A stretch of DNA of 64,000 nt from Haliscomenobacter sp. (GTDB lineage: Bacteria > Bacteroidota > Bacteroidia > Chitinophagales > Saprospiraceae), in assembly GCA_016707205.1 (NCBI GenBank), contig JADJHZ010000007.1:186001-250000 (forward strand). The letters are read 5' to 3'. Each line of letters opens with the position of its first letter. Position 1 is the first letter of the stretch. Under the pieces are notes generated by a model. It was not told the origin of the DNA, ran no database searches, and worked only from the letters and a program-made list of their open reading frames with translations. The position numbers and the translations under genes are program-made. This document shows, piece after piece, positions 1 to 9,160 of this stretch.

Positions 1-1197
1 TCCGCCAAAATGGAGGTCGACTATCCGGCAGAACGGGTACAGGTCTTTGAGGAAGCCTGGCGCACGATCCGGGATGGGTTCTACGATCCCAAATTCCATG
101 GGTACGATTGGAATGCGCTCCGGGAAAAGTACAGGGACCGCTGCATCCAGGCGAGCACCACCAACGATTTCCGCGATATGTTCAACCTGATGTTGGGCGA
201 GCTGAATGCCAGTCACATGGCGCTCACCGCCCCCGACCGCGCGGAAACCCAGCGGGAATCTACCGGCCTGCTTGGCGCTGAATTAGTGCCTGTCGAAGGC
301 GGCATGCAGGTGCAACGCGTCATCCCGGAAAGTCCTGCCGACAAGCAGGACAGCCAACTGACGGAAGGGGATGTGATCCTGGCCGTGAACGGCGAGTCTG
401 TAAGCCAGGGCGCCAATTTTTACGCCTTGCTCAACGGGCAGGCAAACGAGAAAGTCTTGCTCCAGGTACGCAACGCAGCCGGGCAGACCCGGGAAGTGAC
501 CATCCGTCCGACTGCCAGCCTGGGCAACCAACTGTACGAGGAATGGGTAGACAACCGCAAAGAACTGGTGGCCAAATATTCCAACGGCCGCTTGGGCTAT
601 ATCCACATCCGCGGCATGGACATGCCAAGCTTTGAAGTGGTAGAGCGGGAGTTCACCGCCGCAGGCTATGGCAAGGAAGGCCTCATCATCGATGTGCGGT
701 ACAACGGCGGCGGTTCCACGACCGATTACCTCATGGCCGTGCTGAACTACAAGCAGCATGCCTATACGGTACCGCGCGGCGCCAGCGACGACCTGGAGCG
801 CGATAAGCTGAAATTCAGGGATTACTACCCCGTTGGCGAGCGCCTGGTATTTGCCGCCTGGCTGAAGCCTTCGATCGCGATGTGCAACGAGGGGAGCTAC
901 TCCAACGCGGAGATCTTCTCGCACGCGTATAAGACCCTGGGCATCGGGAAACTGGTCGGCCAACCTACCAACGGCTCGGTCATCTCCACCGGAGGCCGGG
1001 GGCTGCTCGATGGCTCCTTCGTGCGCCTGCCAGGACGGGCTTGGTTTACCAAAGCAACGGATAAAAACCAGGAGCTGGGCCCAGCCGTTCCGGACGTGAT
1101 CGTGGAGAATACCCCCGACTGGATCGCCCGCGCCGTTGACGAGCAACTAAAAGCCGCTGTGGATACGCTGTTGAAGGATATTGATAGTAAGAAATAG
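1..1197 (+). CDS. Tricorn-like S41 peptidase, C-terminal part (5' truncated by window)
   Basis: The reading frame is open from base 1, so the gene begins upstream; an internal ATG lies at base 10. About 395 residues are visible after that Met. They match the C-terminal half of tricorn-type proteases: a helical segment ending in an S-H pair (residues ~68-69 from that Met, 'NASHMAL'), a PDZ domain (~85-175, 'GLLGAEL' to 'TREVTIRP'), and an S41 catalytic core (~195-345). The core contains 'GLIIDVRYNGGG' and the nucleophile region 'NEGSYSNAEIF'. The ending 'PDVIVENTPDW...DEQLKAAV' is typical of tricorn family members. The product is probably periplasmic or exported and degrades peptides; the N-terminal propeller would lie outside the window. 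The stop is 200 bp from the stop of a convergent gene, with a long palindrome between them. Tricorn subfamily assignment is inferred; S41 with PDZ is secure. Confidence 0.88.
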   Translation, partial: SAKMEVDYPAERVQVFEEAWRTIRDGFYDPKFHGYDWNALREKYRDRCIQASTTNDFRDMFNLMLGELNASHMALTAPDRAETQRESTGLLGAELVPVEGGMQVQRVIPESPADKQDSQLTEGDVILAVNGESVSQGANFYALLNGQANEKVLLQVRNAAGQTREVTIRPTASLGNQLYEEWVDNRKELVAKYSNGRLGYIHIRGMDMPSFEVVEREFTAAGYGKEGLIIDVRYNGGGSTTDYLMAVLNYKQHAYTVPRGASDDLERDKLKFRDYYPVGERLVFAAWLKPSIAMCNEGSYSNAEIFSHAYKTLGIGKLVGQPTNGSVISTGGRGLLDGSFVRLPGRAWFTKATDKNQELGPAVPDVIVENTPDWIARAVDEQLKAAVDTLLKDIDSKK

Positions 1198-1276
1198 GGC
1201 ACGAGGCGGAGCCCGCAGACGCTTTGGTCTGGACAGGCTCGCGTTGGTGTATACTTCGCGCCTTGCGGCAAAAAAG

Positions 1277-1337
1277 TTCTTTTCGCGATTCTTTTAAAAA
1301 TTCGCTCTGCGAATTTTTAAAAGAATCGCGAAAAGAA
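1277..1337. repeat. Perfect 29-bp inverted repeat with 3-nt loop
   Basis: Bases 1277-1305 and 1309-1337 are exact reverse complements separated by TCT. The palindrome lies between the convergent S41 and T9SS genes and is flanked by A-rich runs. Weaker complementarity continues outside (1260-1270 against 1350-1360). It could act as a bidirectional terminator, but the arms are unusually long and AT-rich for that role. Confidence 0.85.
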
Positions 1338-1397
1338 AATAAAATTTCATGCCGGAGGCAAAGAACCGTCTTTTGGGACAGGCTTCCCTGCATGGAA

Positions 1398-3671
1398 TTA
1401 CCTTACCAACGTTACATCCCCACTTAGAATTTCGGTGAATTTTTTCCCATTTCGCCGGTACCCTTCGATTGCCGCTTTCCAAAGAAACACGCCACTGTTG
1501 AGGGCCTCTCCTTTGTACCGGCCATCCCAGCCCTGGGACGGGTCGTTGGTTTGAAAAAGCAACGTTCCCCAGCGGTCGTAGATCCGCAAGTCCAGGCTAA
1601 GGATGTCCTCCCCGAATACCCGGAACGCATCGTTCACCCCGTCTCCGTTGGGACTGAAGGCATTGGGCACAAACCATTTGGTGGGGCATCGCTGGTAAAG
1701 GGTGAGGGTGTCACCGGCCGTGCAACCGTGGCGGTCCCAGACCTGAACCGTGAAAACCCCTTCCTCCAGAACGTCGAAGTAGGGGTCGGTGGCCCCATCC
1801 TGCCACCGGTAAGCAGCAAAATCTCCCGGAGCAAGCTGCATGGAAAAGCCTTCCAGGTCCGGACAAATCAACGTGTCCGGCCCCAGGTCGGGGGTTGGGG
1901 TAGGAACTACGTCTACCCTGGCTTCCGCCGGAAAGGTAGCACAGCCCGACACATTGCCGGTAACCCGGTACACGCCGGCGTCTTCCGGCCGGACACCCGC
2001 CAGATGAGGAAGCTGTTCGGAGCTGAAGTAGCCGTTGGGACCCGTCCATTCGTAGCGGGCCCCGGGAAGGTCGGTAGCGCCAAGCTGTACCGTTTCCCCC
2101 TGGCAAACCAGGAGGTCTCCTGTGGTTTCCAGGGCTTTGCGCAGGGTGATTTCCAGGTTTTTGGAGAGGGTTTCCTTCCGGTCCAGGCAGTGGTCGGTGA
2201 TGGTTAGTTGCACCGGAAAGGTTCCCAACTGGTGAAACGCCCGGAAAAATTTGGGTGCCTGCACGGTATCTCCGTTTCCAAAATCCCACACAGACGAAAA
2301 ACGCGGAGCCCGCAATCCCGTATCGAAAAACACGGTATCGTTGAGGCAGCCTCCTTCGGGAATGGGATTGGCGTTGATGGGGCGAAAACTGGCGCCCCCG
2401 CTGTATGCGTACGATTCTACGTTGCCATATCCATAGGCGGTGGCGATGATTCCGCACCCCGAGGAGATCAGGGTATGCGCGCCGGCAGCCACCGGTAGCC
2501 TGGCGTAGGCAAAGCTTTTGCCTGGTCCGATGGTGTTAATGACCGTGCCCGGGGAATTCAGCGGCTTTCCGTCGATGGTGATGAAGGCCGTGTCGGCGGT
2601 CAGGGAGATGAGATTGATGTAATTTTCGGTGATGGCTTCAAACGAGGAATTATACAGCGTCACGGTATCCCGGATCTGCTCCAGGCTGTTGAGGAATACC
2701 ATGGACGGGTCGCCCACCCGGTGGCCGCTGCATCCGGAGCCTACGTTGTATTGCATCACGGCTATCGGCTTGTTGGAAGAAATATACGTGGCTTCCGATT
2801 TCCGGTACTCATAAAATGCGCCGGCATTTAAACGGACGGTATCAGTAGCCTGCCCCTGAACCAGCGCGATCGTTTGGTTTTCGGAAGCCAGTATCCGGAA
2901 CACGTCGAAATCGGTTTCGGCGTTGGGCACGGTGACAAACTGTTTTCCCCAGGTGCTCAGCGGGTACATCTGCTCCAGCAGGTTGTCGCGGGCGCTGCAA
3001 CCGGAGGGCACCTCCGTCCAGCTGGCGCCGGCAAAAAGGGCGAACGGTTTGTCGCTCTCCACGAACGTTCCCGTGAGGTCTCCCTGGGCGGATTGCGCCT
3101 GAACCTGGAAGGTCTCTCCGGGGTTTAGGCGAACGAGGAGCTGGTCGCCCGCTTTGCGCCCGCCTTGCGTATCGTCGCTGAGGCGGATGCGCACCTCGGT
3201 GTCGTCTTCTACCCCCACCACAATCAATTCGGAAGGGTGTACGATCCCGTTCTGATTATACCCTCTGTAAGTAATGGCATAGTACGCGCTGCCCAGGGAG
3301 TTGGCAGGCAAGACGACGGAGGCTTCCGAACGCATGGAATGGTATTGGTGCATGTACACGGAAACGGGCAAGCTGGAACGCACCCGGATTCCGTTGGTTT
3401 GCCGGGTTTCCGAGCCGATGGTTTCCGCTGCCCCGGGGAGCCTGACCACCGTCACCTGGTTGGCCGCTACCGAAAACGCCTGGCTCCAGTTTTGCAAAGG
3501 CATTTCCACCACGCCGCTGGTAGCATACTTGGAGGTAATCATGACCACCATGGCGTTGTTCCCCCGATCCACGTGCTCCATAAACGCCAGATAAAAATCG
3601 GTCCCCTCGTTGGTCTGGGCCTGCAAGGCAACGGAAAACAACAAGCCAATGGCGACGGGTAACTTCCTCAT
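1398..3671 (-). CDS. Secreted IgGFc-binding-domain protein with T9SS type B sorting domain
   Basis: 757 residues. The N-terminus 'MRKLPVAIGLLFSVALQAQ' is a signal peptide. Residues ~25-435 resemble the IgGFc_binding N-terminal domain found in metazoan mucin-like proteins and many Bacteroidota surface proteins ('GTDFYLAF', 'DKPFALFAG', 'GYGNVESYAYSGG'). A PKD-like domain ('WDFGNGDTV') and an Ig-like domain ('DLLVCQGETVQLGA') follow. The last ~85 residues are the gliding-associated/T9SS type B C-terminal domain, recognised by 'FVPNAFSPNGDGVNDAFRV' and 'LRIYDRWGTLLFQT'. The protein should therefore cross the outer membrane by T9SS and be displayed or released at the surface, probably for adhesion. 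The ligand is unknown. The gene is intact and monocistronic by context, convergent with the S41 gene and divergent from the propeller gene. Confidence 0.9.
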   Translation of the reverse strand: MRKLPVAIGLLFSVALQAQTNEGTDFYLAFMEHVDRGNNAMVVMITSKYATSGVVEMPLQNWSQAFSVAANQVTVVRLPGAAETIGSETRQTNGIRVRSSLPVSVYMHQYHSMRSEASVVLPANSLGSAYYAITYRGYNQNGIVHPSELIVVGVEDDTEVRIRLSDDTQGGRKAGDQLLVRLNPGETFQVQAQSAQGDLTGTFVESDKPFALFAGASWTEVPSGCSARDNLLEQMYPLSTWGKQFVTVPNAETDFDVFRILASENQTIALVQGQATDTVRLNAGAFYEYRKSEATYISSNKPIAVMQYNVGSGCSGHRVGDPSMVFLNSLEQIRDTVTLYNSSFEAITENYINLISLTADTAFITIDGKPLNSPGTVINTIGPGKSFAYARLPVAAGAHTLISSGCGIIATAYGYGNVESYAYSGGASFRPINANPIPEGGCLNDTVFFDTGLRAPRFSSVWDFGNGDTVQAPKFFRAFHQLGTFPVQLTITDHCLDRKETLSKNLEITLRKALETTGDLLVCQGETVQLGATDLPGARYEWTGPNGYFSSEQLPHLAGVRPEDAGVYRVTGNVSGCATFPAEARVDVVPTPTPDLGPDTLICPDLEGFSMQLAPGDFAAYRWQDGATDPYFDVLEEGVFTVQVWDRHGCTAGDTLTLYQRCPTKWFVPNAFSPNGDGVNDAFRVFGEDILSLDLRIYDRWGTLLFQTNDPSQGWDGRYKGEALNSGVFLWKAAIEGYRRNGKKFTEILSGDVTLVR

Positions 3672-3775
3672 AGCGCGGATTATGTCCTAAGTTTTCTTAT
3701 TTTTTGTCAAAATCCAAAGGATTTTCCCTCATTCGGCACTTTTCCCTATTTTCACTCAATACGATTCTAAAACCA

Positions 3776-6709
3776 ATGTGCCGCCTTATGATCCGCCTTA
3801 CCTCCCTCCTCCTCCTTGTATCCTCTCTTTCTCCCATGTTCTCCCAGCTCCCCACCGATAACTGGGCTTCCCAGGCCTTGCCCTGGCGCAATATCGGACC
3901 CGCCAACATGATGGGCCGCATCGCGGCGATCGATGCCCTGAATACTGACTACCGCCACGTGGTGGTAGCCTCCGCGTCGGGCGGGGTGTTCAAGTCGCTG
4001 AATGGAGGGATTACCTGGGAGGCGATTTTCGATACCTACGGGTTCAGCTCCATCGGGGCGGTGACGCTCGTCCAGTCCAACTCCAATATCCTCTGGGTGG
4101 GTACCGGCGAGGCCGTCAACCGCAACTCCAGCGGGTGGGGCAACGGCATCTTTAAATCGGCCGACGGCGGCGAAACGTTCCAGCGCATGGGGCTGGAAAC
4201 CACCCACCATATCAAAACCATCGCCGTGCACCCGTCCAGTCCGGATATCGTGTACGCCGCCTCTCCTGGCCACCTTTGGGGGTATTCCGGCGACCGCGGC
4301 CTCTTCAAGACCGCCGATGGGGGCAAGACCTGGCAACAAGTAACCGGAGGCCTTCCCAACGACGGCAAAACCGGCTGTTCCGACATCCTCTTCCACCCCA
4401 AAAATCCCAACATCCTTTTCGCCGCTTTCTACCAGCGCCTCCGCACGCCCTATTCCTTTACCGGAGGCGGCCCCAATGGCGGCATCTTTAAGAGTACCGA
4501 CGGCGGCAAAACCTGGCGGAAACTCGTCAAAGGCCTGGCCGCAGGGCCTTCCGGCAATATCGACTTGTCGATCCATCTCGAAAATCCCAACATCCTGGTC
4601 GCGGCCTATGAAGCCGATCAACATATCCCGGAGGGGCAGCCCGGTTCGGGCGTGTACCGCTCCGACGACGGAGGCGAATCCTGGAAATTTCTCCTGAAAC
4701 ATAACATCCGCCCCTATTACCACGGGCAAATCGAAATCGACCCCATCGACCCCAACCGCATCTACGTGGTGAGCCGCGATTTTCAGATCTCCACCGACGG
4801 CGGCAAGACCTTCAAGGAGCGCAGCTGGCGCACCGACGGCGGCGACGACCACGACCTCTGGATCGCGCCTTACGACAACCAGATCATGTACCTGGCCACC
4901 GACCAGGGGTTGCGCCTCACGGTCGACGGAGGCAAATCCGTCCTCTCGTTCAACAACATGGCCATCGGGCAGTACTACGCCATCGGCGCCGATATGCGCG
5001 ACCCCTACTGGATCGTGGGCGGCTTGCAGGACAACGGCTTGTGGACCGGTCCCAGCAACAGCCGGGAGGTGCGCGGCATCCTCAACGAGCACAACGCCTG
5101 GGTTGGCGAGGGCGATGGGTTTTACAGCCAGGCCGACCCTACCGACCACCGCACCCTCTACCTCGTCAACCACGTGGGGTTCGCCATGCGCCTGAATGCC
5201 GAAACCCGGGAGCATCAGTTCATCACCCCCAATGCCGAAACCATCCTCAACTTTCGGGAATGGGCCGATCCGCTTTTTCCCGATTCCATGATCCGGTATA
5301 CCATTTACCCGGGGGAGCATTGGTTTTATTATGGGGACGAGGAGCGCCCCAAGCTCCCGGCCCAGTTCCGTTTCAACTGGAACAGCCCCCTGGTGTTGTC
5401 TCCCAAAAACCCGCACACGATTTATTTCGCAGGAAACCATCTCTTTAGATCCACCGATCGTGGCGATACCTGGCGGATCATTTCCCCCGACCTGACCACC
5501 AACAACCCCGCCTGGCGCAACCCAAGTCAAAGCGGCGGTCTCTCGAGGAGCGTGACCGGAGGCGAAAACCACTGCACCATCGTCACCGTCGCCGAATCGC
5601 CTTTGGACGAAGCCGTTGTTTGGGCGGGCACTGATGACGGAAATGTCCAGGTGACCCGCAACGGCGGCGTGCACTGGACGAACGTCAAGTCTATGATGCC
5701 GGGCGCGCCGCGCTACGCCTGGGTGAGCCGCGTCAGCCCTTCTGCCCATCAGGCTGGCCGGTGCTACGTCAGCCTCGACAACCACCGCTACGACGATATG
5801 CACCCTTATGTCTACCGGACCGACGATTTCGGGAAAACCTGGACCAATATCAGCGCCAACCTGCCCCGGGGCAGCAGCGTATACGTGGTCCGGGAAGACC
5901 CTGTGAACCCGGACTTGCTCTTCGCCGGGCACGAGGGCGGGATTCATTTTTCGCTGGATGGGGGCAGCTCCTGGCTGCCGCTGATGAACAACCTGCCGAC
6001 CGTAGCGGTGTATGACCTGCTCATCCACCCCCGCGAGGGAGACCTTATCGCCGGTACCCACGGGCGCAGCATTTGGATACTGGACGACCTCAGTCCGCTG
6101 AGGCAATGGCGCCCGGAATTGGCTTCCACTCCAGGTCATTTTTTTGCCCCCAAAACAGCCACCAAATGGCTGGAGATCAACACCGGCCGCAAGCAACCGT
6201 TCTTTGAATTCCGGGGAGAAAACCCTCATCCCGGGGCCAAACTGGATTTTTATCTGCCAAACGCGGCTTCCGGCGATACCGCGCTCATTACCGTCAGCGA
6301 ACTGGCAGGCCCGCATGTCTTCTCGTTCAAAGTGCCTGCCCAAACCGGACTGAACCGCGCCTACTGGAACTTCCGTCTGGAGCGCACCCCGGAGGAAATA
6401 AAGGAATACCAGGACCAGTTGGGGCGCGTCTTGAACCGCCTGGAACAAACCGTCCAGGTGGAGCAACTGAAAATCAGGCTGGGAGTAATCCGGGAGGATT
6501 GGTCCGCAGCCCGGACGCCCAAAGCGTTGAACGAGGTTAGGACCCTGCTCTTCGAAGCCTTTACCGTATACGCAGAAGGCCCGGGTTTTTTTGGAAAAAA
6601 AATGGAACCCCTGGAAGCGGGCGCGGGGAGCTACGAAGTCGAAATCGAGGTAAAGGGGGTGCGGTACAACCAAATCCTGCGCGTGCGGGAAGATCCGATG
6701 AAGCGTTAA
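3776..6709 (+). CDS. Secreted BNR/VPS10-like beta-propeller protein (glycosyl-hydrolase-like)
   Basis: 977 residues from the ATG at 3776. A longer frame opens with TTG at 3704, but the 3776 start places a signal peptide ('MCRLMIRLTSLLLLVSS') at the N-terminus. At least ten Asp-box/BNR motifs (S-x-D-G-G-x-x-W type) recur through residues ~70-780, for example 'SADGGETF', 'TADGGKTW', 'STDGGKTW', 'SDDGGESW' and 'SLDGGSSW'. This is the pattern of large sortilin/VPS10-like or sialidase-like propellers common in Bacteroidota, usually annotated as glycosyl hydrolase or WD40/YVTN/BNR-like. A C-terminal mixed domain follows ('LIAGTHGRSIWILDD' marks the propeller exit). Catalytic residues of true sialidases are not evident, so an enzymatic role is unproven. 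No T9SS domain is seen. It is divergent from the T9SS gene, with ~100 bp between them. Confidence 0.85.
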   Translation: MCRLMIRLTSLLLLVSSLSPMFSQLPTDNWASQALPWRNIGPANMMGRIAAIDALNTDYRHVVVASASGGVFKSLNGGITWEAIFDTYGFSSIGAVTLVQSNSNILWVGTGEAVNRNSSGWGNGIFKSADGGETFQRMGLETTHHIKTIAVHPSSPDIVYAASPGHLWGYSGDRGLFKTADGGKTWQQVTGGLPNDGKTGCSDILFHPKNPNILFAAFYQRLRTPYSFTGGGPNGGIFKSTDGGKTWRKLVKGLAAGPSGNIDLSIHLENPNILVAAYEADQHIPEGQPGSGVYRSDDGGESWKFLLKHNIRPYYHGQIEIDPIDPNRIYVVSRDFQISTDGGKTFKERSWRTDGGDDHDLWIAPYDNQIMYLATDQGLRLTVDGGKSVLSFNNMAIGQYYAIGADMRDPYWIVGGLQDNGLWTGPSNSREVRGILNEHNAWVGEGDGFYSQADPTDHRTLYLVNHVGFAMRLNAETREHQFITPNAETILNFREWADPLFPDSMIRYTIYPGEHWFYYGDEERPKLPAQFRFNWNSPLVLSPKNPHTIYFAGNHLFRSTDRGDTWRIISPDLTTNNPAWRNPSQSGGLSRSVTGGENHCTIVTVAESPLDEAVVWAGTDDGNVQVTRNGGVHWTNVKSMMPGAPRYAWVSRVSPSAHQAGRCYVSLDNHRYDDMHPYVYRTDDFGKTWTNISANLPRGSSVYVVREDPVNPDLLFAGHEGGIHFSLDGGSSWLPLMNNLPTVAVYDLLIHPREGDLIAGTHGRSIWILDDLSPLRQWRPELASTPGHFFAPKTATKWLEINTGRKQPFFEFRGENPHPGAKLDFYLPNAASGDTALITVSELAGPHVFSFKVPAQTGLNRAYWNFRLERTPEEIKEYQDQLGRVLNRLEQTVQVEQLKIRLGVIREDWSAARTPKALNEVRTLLFEAFTVYAEGPGFFGKKMEPLEAGAGSYEVEIEVKGVRYNQILRVREDPMKR

Positions 6710-6791
6710 GCCAGGTTTAATTTACGGTTAAATCCTGGAAAAGCGGGGTTAAACGGGTCCAACGGGGCTTACCTTGGGAGCCCAAACCCGA

Positions 6792-8075
6792 ATGATGCGC
6801 CGCACCAGAACCCATTCTTTCCAGTCCCTGTATGCCTCCCCGGTATGGGCCGTAGTAGCTGCATTTGGCGCTTATTTTTGCATGTACGGATTCCGGAAGC
6901 CGTTCACTGCGGGCGCCTATACGGATATATTCTTGTGGGGCGCCGGCTACAAGACGGTCCTGGTGATGTCTCAGACCATGGGATATGCGCTGTCCAAATG
7001 GGTAGGGATCAAAATCATTTCAGAGATCAAAGCCCATCAGCGCGCGATCGGGATTCTGGTGCTGATCGGTTTTGCTGAGCTGATGCTGTTGGGTTTTGGC
7101 CTGGTACCCGCTCCCTGGAATTTCGTTTTTCTTTTCTTGAACGGTTTCCCCCTGGGGATGGTATTTGGCTTGGTTCAGGGCTATCTCGAAGGGCGGCGCA
7201 TGGCCGAAGCCCTGATTGCCGGTTTGGCGGCGAGTTTTATCCTGGCAGACGGGTTTACCAAAACCGTTGGCGGGAACCTGCTCCAGCAAGGCGTTTCGGA
7301 AAACTGGATGCCTTTTCTGGCGGGCCTGCTTTTTGCCATGCCGCTGTTGATCTTCACGTGGATGCTGACGCGCATCCCCGCTCCCAGTGAAAAAGACATT
7401 GCCTACCGGGCTGAGCGCAAGCCCATGACGAAAGCCGAGCGCTGGGGGTTGTTCTGGCGTTACGCTCCCGGACTGACCGGGATATCCATTGCGTATTTGC
7501 TGATCACGATCTTGCGCAGCATCCGGGCCGACTTTGGGCCGGAGATTTGGGCAGGCCTTGGATATACGGGAGTTCCCAGTATCTATACCTATTCCGAAAT
7601 GTATGTCGCGCTGGGGATCATGGCGGTCAATGGGTTAAGCGTATTGATCCGCGATAACCGCCAGGCATTTTTCACCTCGCTTGGGATTTCGGTTTTGGGC
7701 CTGGCCCTCGTCATTCTGGCGCTGTTCCAGTTGCGCGGCGAAGGCATGGGCTTTTGGTTCATGGTGGTTATCGGACTGGGCCTGTACCTGCCTTACGTAG
7801 CCGTGCATACCACCGTTTTCGAGCGGTTTTTGGCGATGACCCGCGAACCCGGCAATATCGGTTTCCTCATGTACCTTGTCGACACCGTCGGCTACCTGGG
7901 GTATGTGGGTATGATTTTTGCCAAAGACCGTATGCGCGCTTCCGGCGATTTCCTTTCTTTTTTCAGCCAGCTTTCTCTACTGATCGCTTTGGGCGGACTC
8001 CTTGCTTTTGTCTTTAGCGCGTGGTATTTTTATAGGAAGAAAACGGTGGCAGCGGTTGTGGGCGTTGAGGCGTGA
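6792..8075 (+). CDS. DUF5690 family multi-pass membrane protein (MFS-like)
   Basis: 427 residues from the ATG at 6792; an upstream in-frame TTG at 6774 is less likely. About 10-12 hydrophobic helices cover the length, beginning with 'SPVWAVVAAFGAYFCMYGF', with a cytoplasmic loop around residue 205 ('AERKPMTKAERWG'). The sequence matches the Bacteroidota family DUF5690, distantly MFS-like, with no known substrate. Its 'FRKPFT' stretch after the first helix resembles organophosphate:phosphate antiporters, but this is weak evidence for a substrate. The gene follows the propeller gene after 82 bp and may be co-transcribed. Its stop codon lies inside a degenerate short tandem repeat. Confidence 0.8.
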   Translation: MMRRTRTHSFQSLYASPVWAVVAAFGAYFCMYGFRKPFTAGAYTDIFLWGAGYKTVLVMSQTMGYALSKWVGIKIISEIKAHQRAIGILVLIGFAELMLLGFGLVPAPWNFVFLFLNGFPLGMVFGLVQGYLEGRRMAEALIAGLAASFILADGFTKTVGGNLLQQGVSENWMPFLAGLLFAMPLLIFTWMLTRIPAPSEKDIAYRAERKPMTKAERWGLFWRYAPGLTGISIAYLLITILRSIRADFGPEIWAGLGYTGVPSIYTYSEMYVALGIMAVNGLSVLIRDNRQAFFTSLGISVLGLALVILALFQLRGEGMGFWFMVVIGLGLYLPYVAVHTTVFERFLAMTREPGNIGFLMYLVDTVGYLGYVGMIFAKDRMRASGDFLSFFSQLSLLIALGGLLAFVFSAWYFYRKKTVAAVVGVEA

Positions 8076-8101
8076 GGCATAAGGCATAGGGCTTAAGGGC
8101 G
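8061..8101. repeat. Degenerate short tandem repeat across the stop codon of the DUF5690 gene
   Basis: Imperfect 7-9-nt units of the type GGCGTTGA / GGCGTGA / GGCATAA / GGCATA / GGGCTTAA start in the last codons of the gene and run past its TGA (8073-8075). This is one of at least ten such stop-associated tracts in the window. Confidence 0.6.
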
Positions 8102-8195
8102 TTTGGGGAAGGGATAGGTTTGAAAGTTCAAGGGGCAAGGGGGGATAGGCAAAACCTTTGTATTTTGTGGCTATGTCACCAAACAGCGCAAGGCT

Positions 8196-9131
8196 ATGTC
8201 GACTAAGCTCATCACCGAAAAAGAATACATTGCCCGGATCAACCGGATTTTCGACTACATCGAGAAGAACCTGGACAAGCCGTTCACGCTGGAAGAGTTG
8301 GCGGAGGTAGCCAATTTCTCAAAATACCATTTTCACCGCATCTTTCTGGGCATGGTAGGCGAAACGCCCTTCCAATTCCTCTTGCGCGTGCGCCTGGAGA
8401 AGGCGGCATCCGCTCTGATCATGCATCCCCAGGAGAAAGTGGCGGACATCGCGTTCCGGTGCGGTTTTTCGGATAGTTCGATTTTCTCGAGAAGTTTCAA
8501 ACAGTATTTTCAAATCCCTCCGACCGAATACCGGAGGGCGAAAAATAGCAACCAGGATCAAGTGGTCCGCAAGGAGGGTCAACGCGAAGACGGCGTCCGC
8601 ATGTACTTTTGTTTCGATTCGAAAACAATTAAATGGAAAACGAATATGGAACAAAACAAAAGCGTGGAGGTGAAACACCTTCCCAAAACGAAGGTAGCCT
8701 ATTTGCGGCACATAGGCCCCTATAAAGGCGATTCGGAGTTGTTTGGGCGCCTGTTCAACCAACTGTTTTCATGGGCCGGACCCCGCGGCTTGCTGGCGCA
8801 ACCCCACTTCCAGCCTATCGTCATTTACCACGACGATCCCAGCATCACCGATGAAAGCAAATACCGCATCAGCGTCTGCCTCACCGTGCCTGAAAACACG
8901 CCGGTAGACGGGGAGCTCGGTCTCATGGAAATCGAAGAAGGAAAATACGTCGTGGCGCGATTTGTCGTGGCGCCTACCGAGTTTGAAAAAGCCTGGAATT
9001 GGGTATTCGGCGAATGGTTCCCCTCCAGCGGCTACCAACCCGATGACAAGCCTTGCTTTGAAGCCTACCCGGAACCGGCTCATGACGGCAACATCACCGT
9101 GGATATCTGCGTGCCGGTCAAACCGATTTGA
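8196..9131 (+). CDS. AraC-family transcriptional regulator with GyrI-like effector domain
   Basis: 311 residues. Residues ~12-115 form the double helix-turn-helix of AraC/XylS ('FTLEELAEVANFSKYHFHR' and 'KVADIAFRCGFSDSSIFSR'). After a short linker, residues ~150-311 are a GyrI-like (SOUL/GyrI fold) small-molecule-binding domain ('VEVKHLPKTKVAYLRHIGPY', 'YRISVCLTVPE', 'GKYVVARF'). This order is the Rob/BmrR-like layout used by regulators that bind amphipathic drugs or metabolites. The start is the second of two nearby ATGs and is consistent with the domain edge. The next gene, also GyrI-like, begins 29 bp downstream, so the two probably form an operon and may share a ligand. The regulated genes are unknown. 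Confidence 0.92.
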   Translation: MSTKLITEKEYIARINRIFDYIEKNLDKPFTLEELAEVANFSKYHFHRIFLGMVGETPFQFLLRVRLEKAASALIMHPQEKVADIAFRCGFSDSSIFSRSFKQYFQIPPTEYRRAKNSNQDQVVRKEGQREDGVRMYFCFDSKTIKWKTNMEQNKSVEVKHLPKTKVAYLRHIGPYKGDSELFGRLFNQLFSWAGPRGLLAQPHFQPIVIYHDDPSITDESKYRISVCLTVPENTPVDGELGLMEIEEGKYVVARFVVAPTEFEKAWNWVFGEWFPSSGYQPDDKPCFEAYPEPAHDGNITVDICVPVKPI

Positions 9132-9160
9132 CAACGCCTTACGCCTATTTAAAAGCTGCC

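Noticed and set aside
3767..6673. Long open frame (968 codons) on the minus strand opposite the propeller gene
   Set aside because: It lies entirely opposite a gene with clear BNR motifs and a signal peptide. Its translation has no recognisable domain and reflects the GC-biased codon pattern of the true strand.
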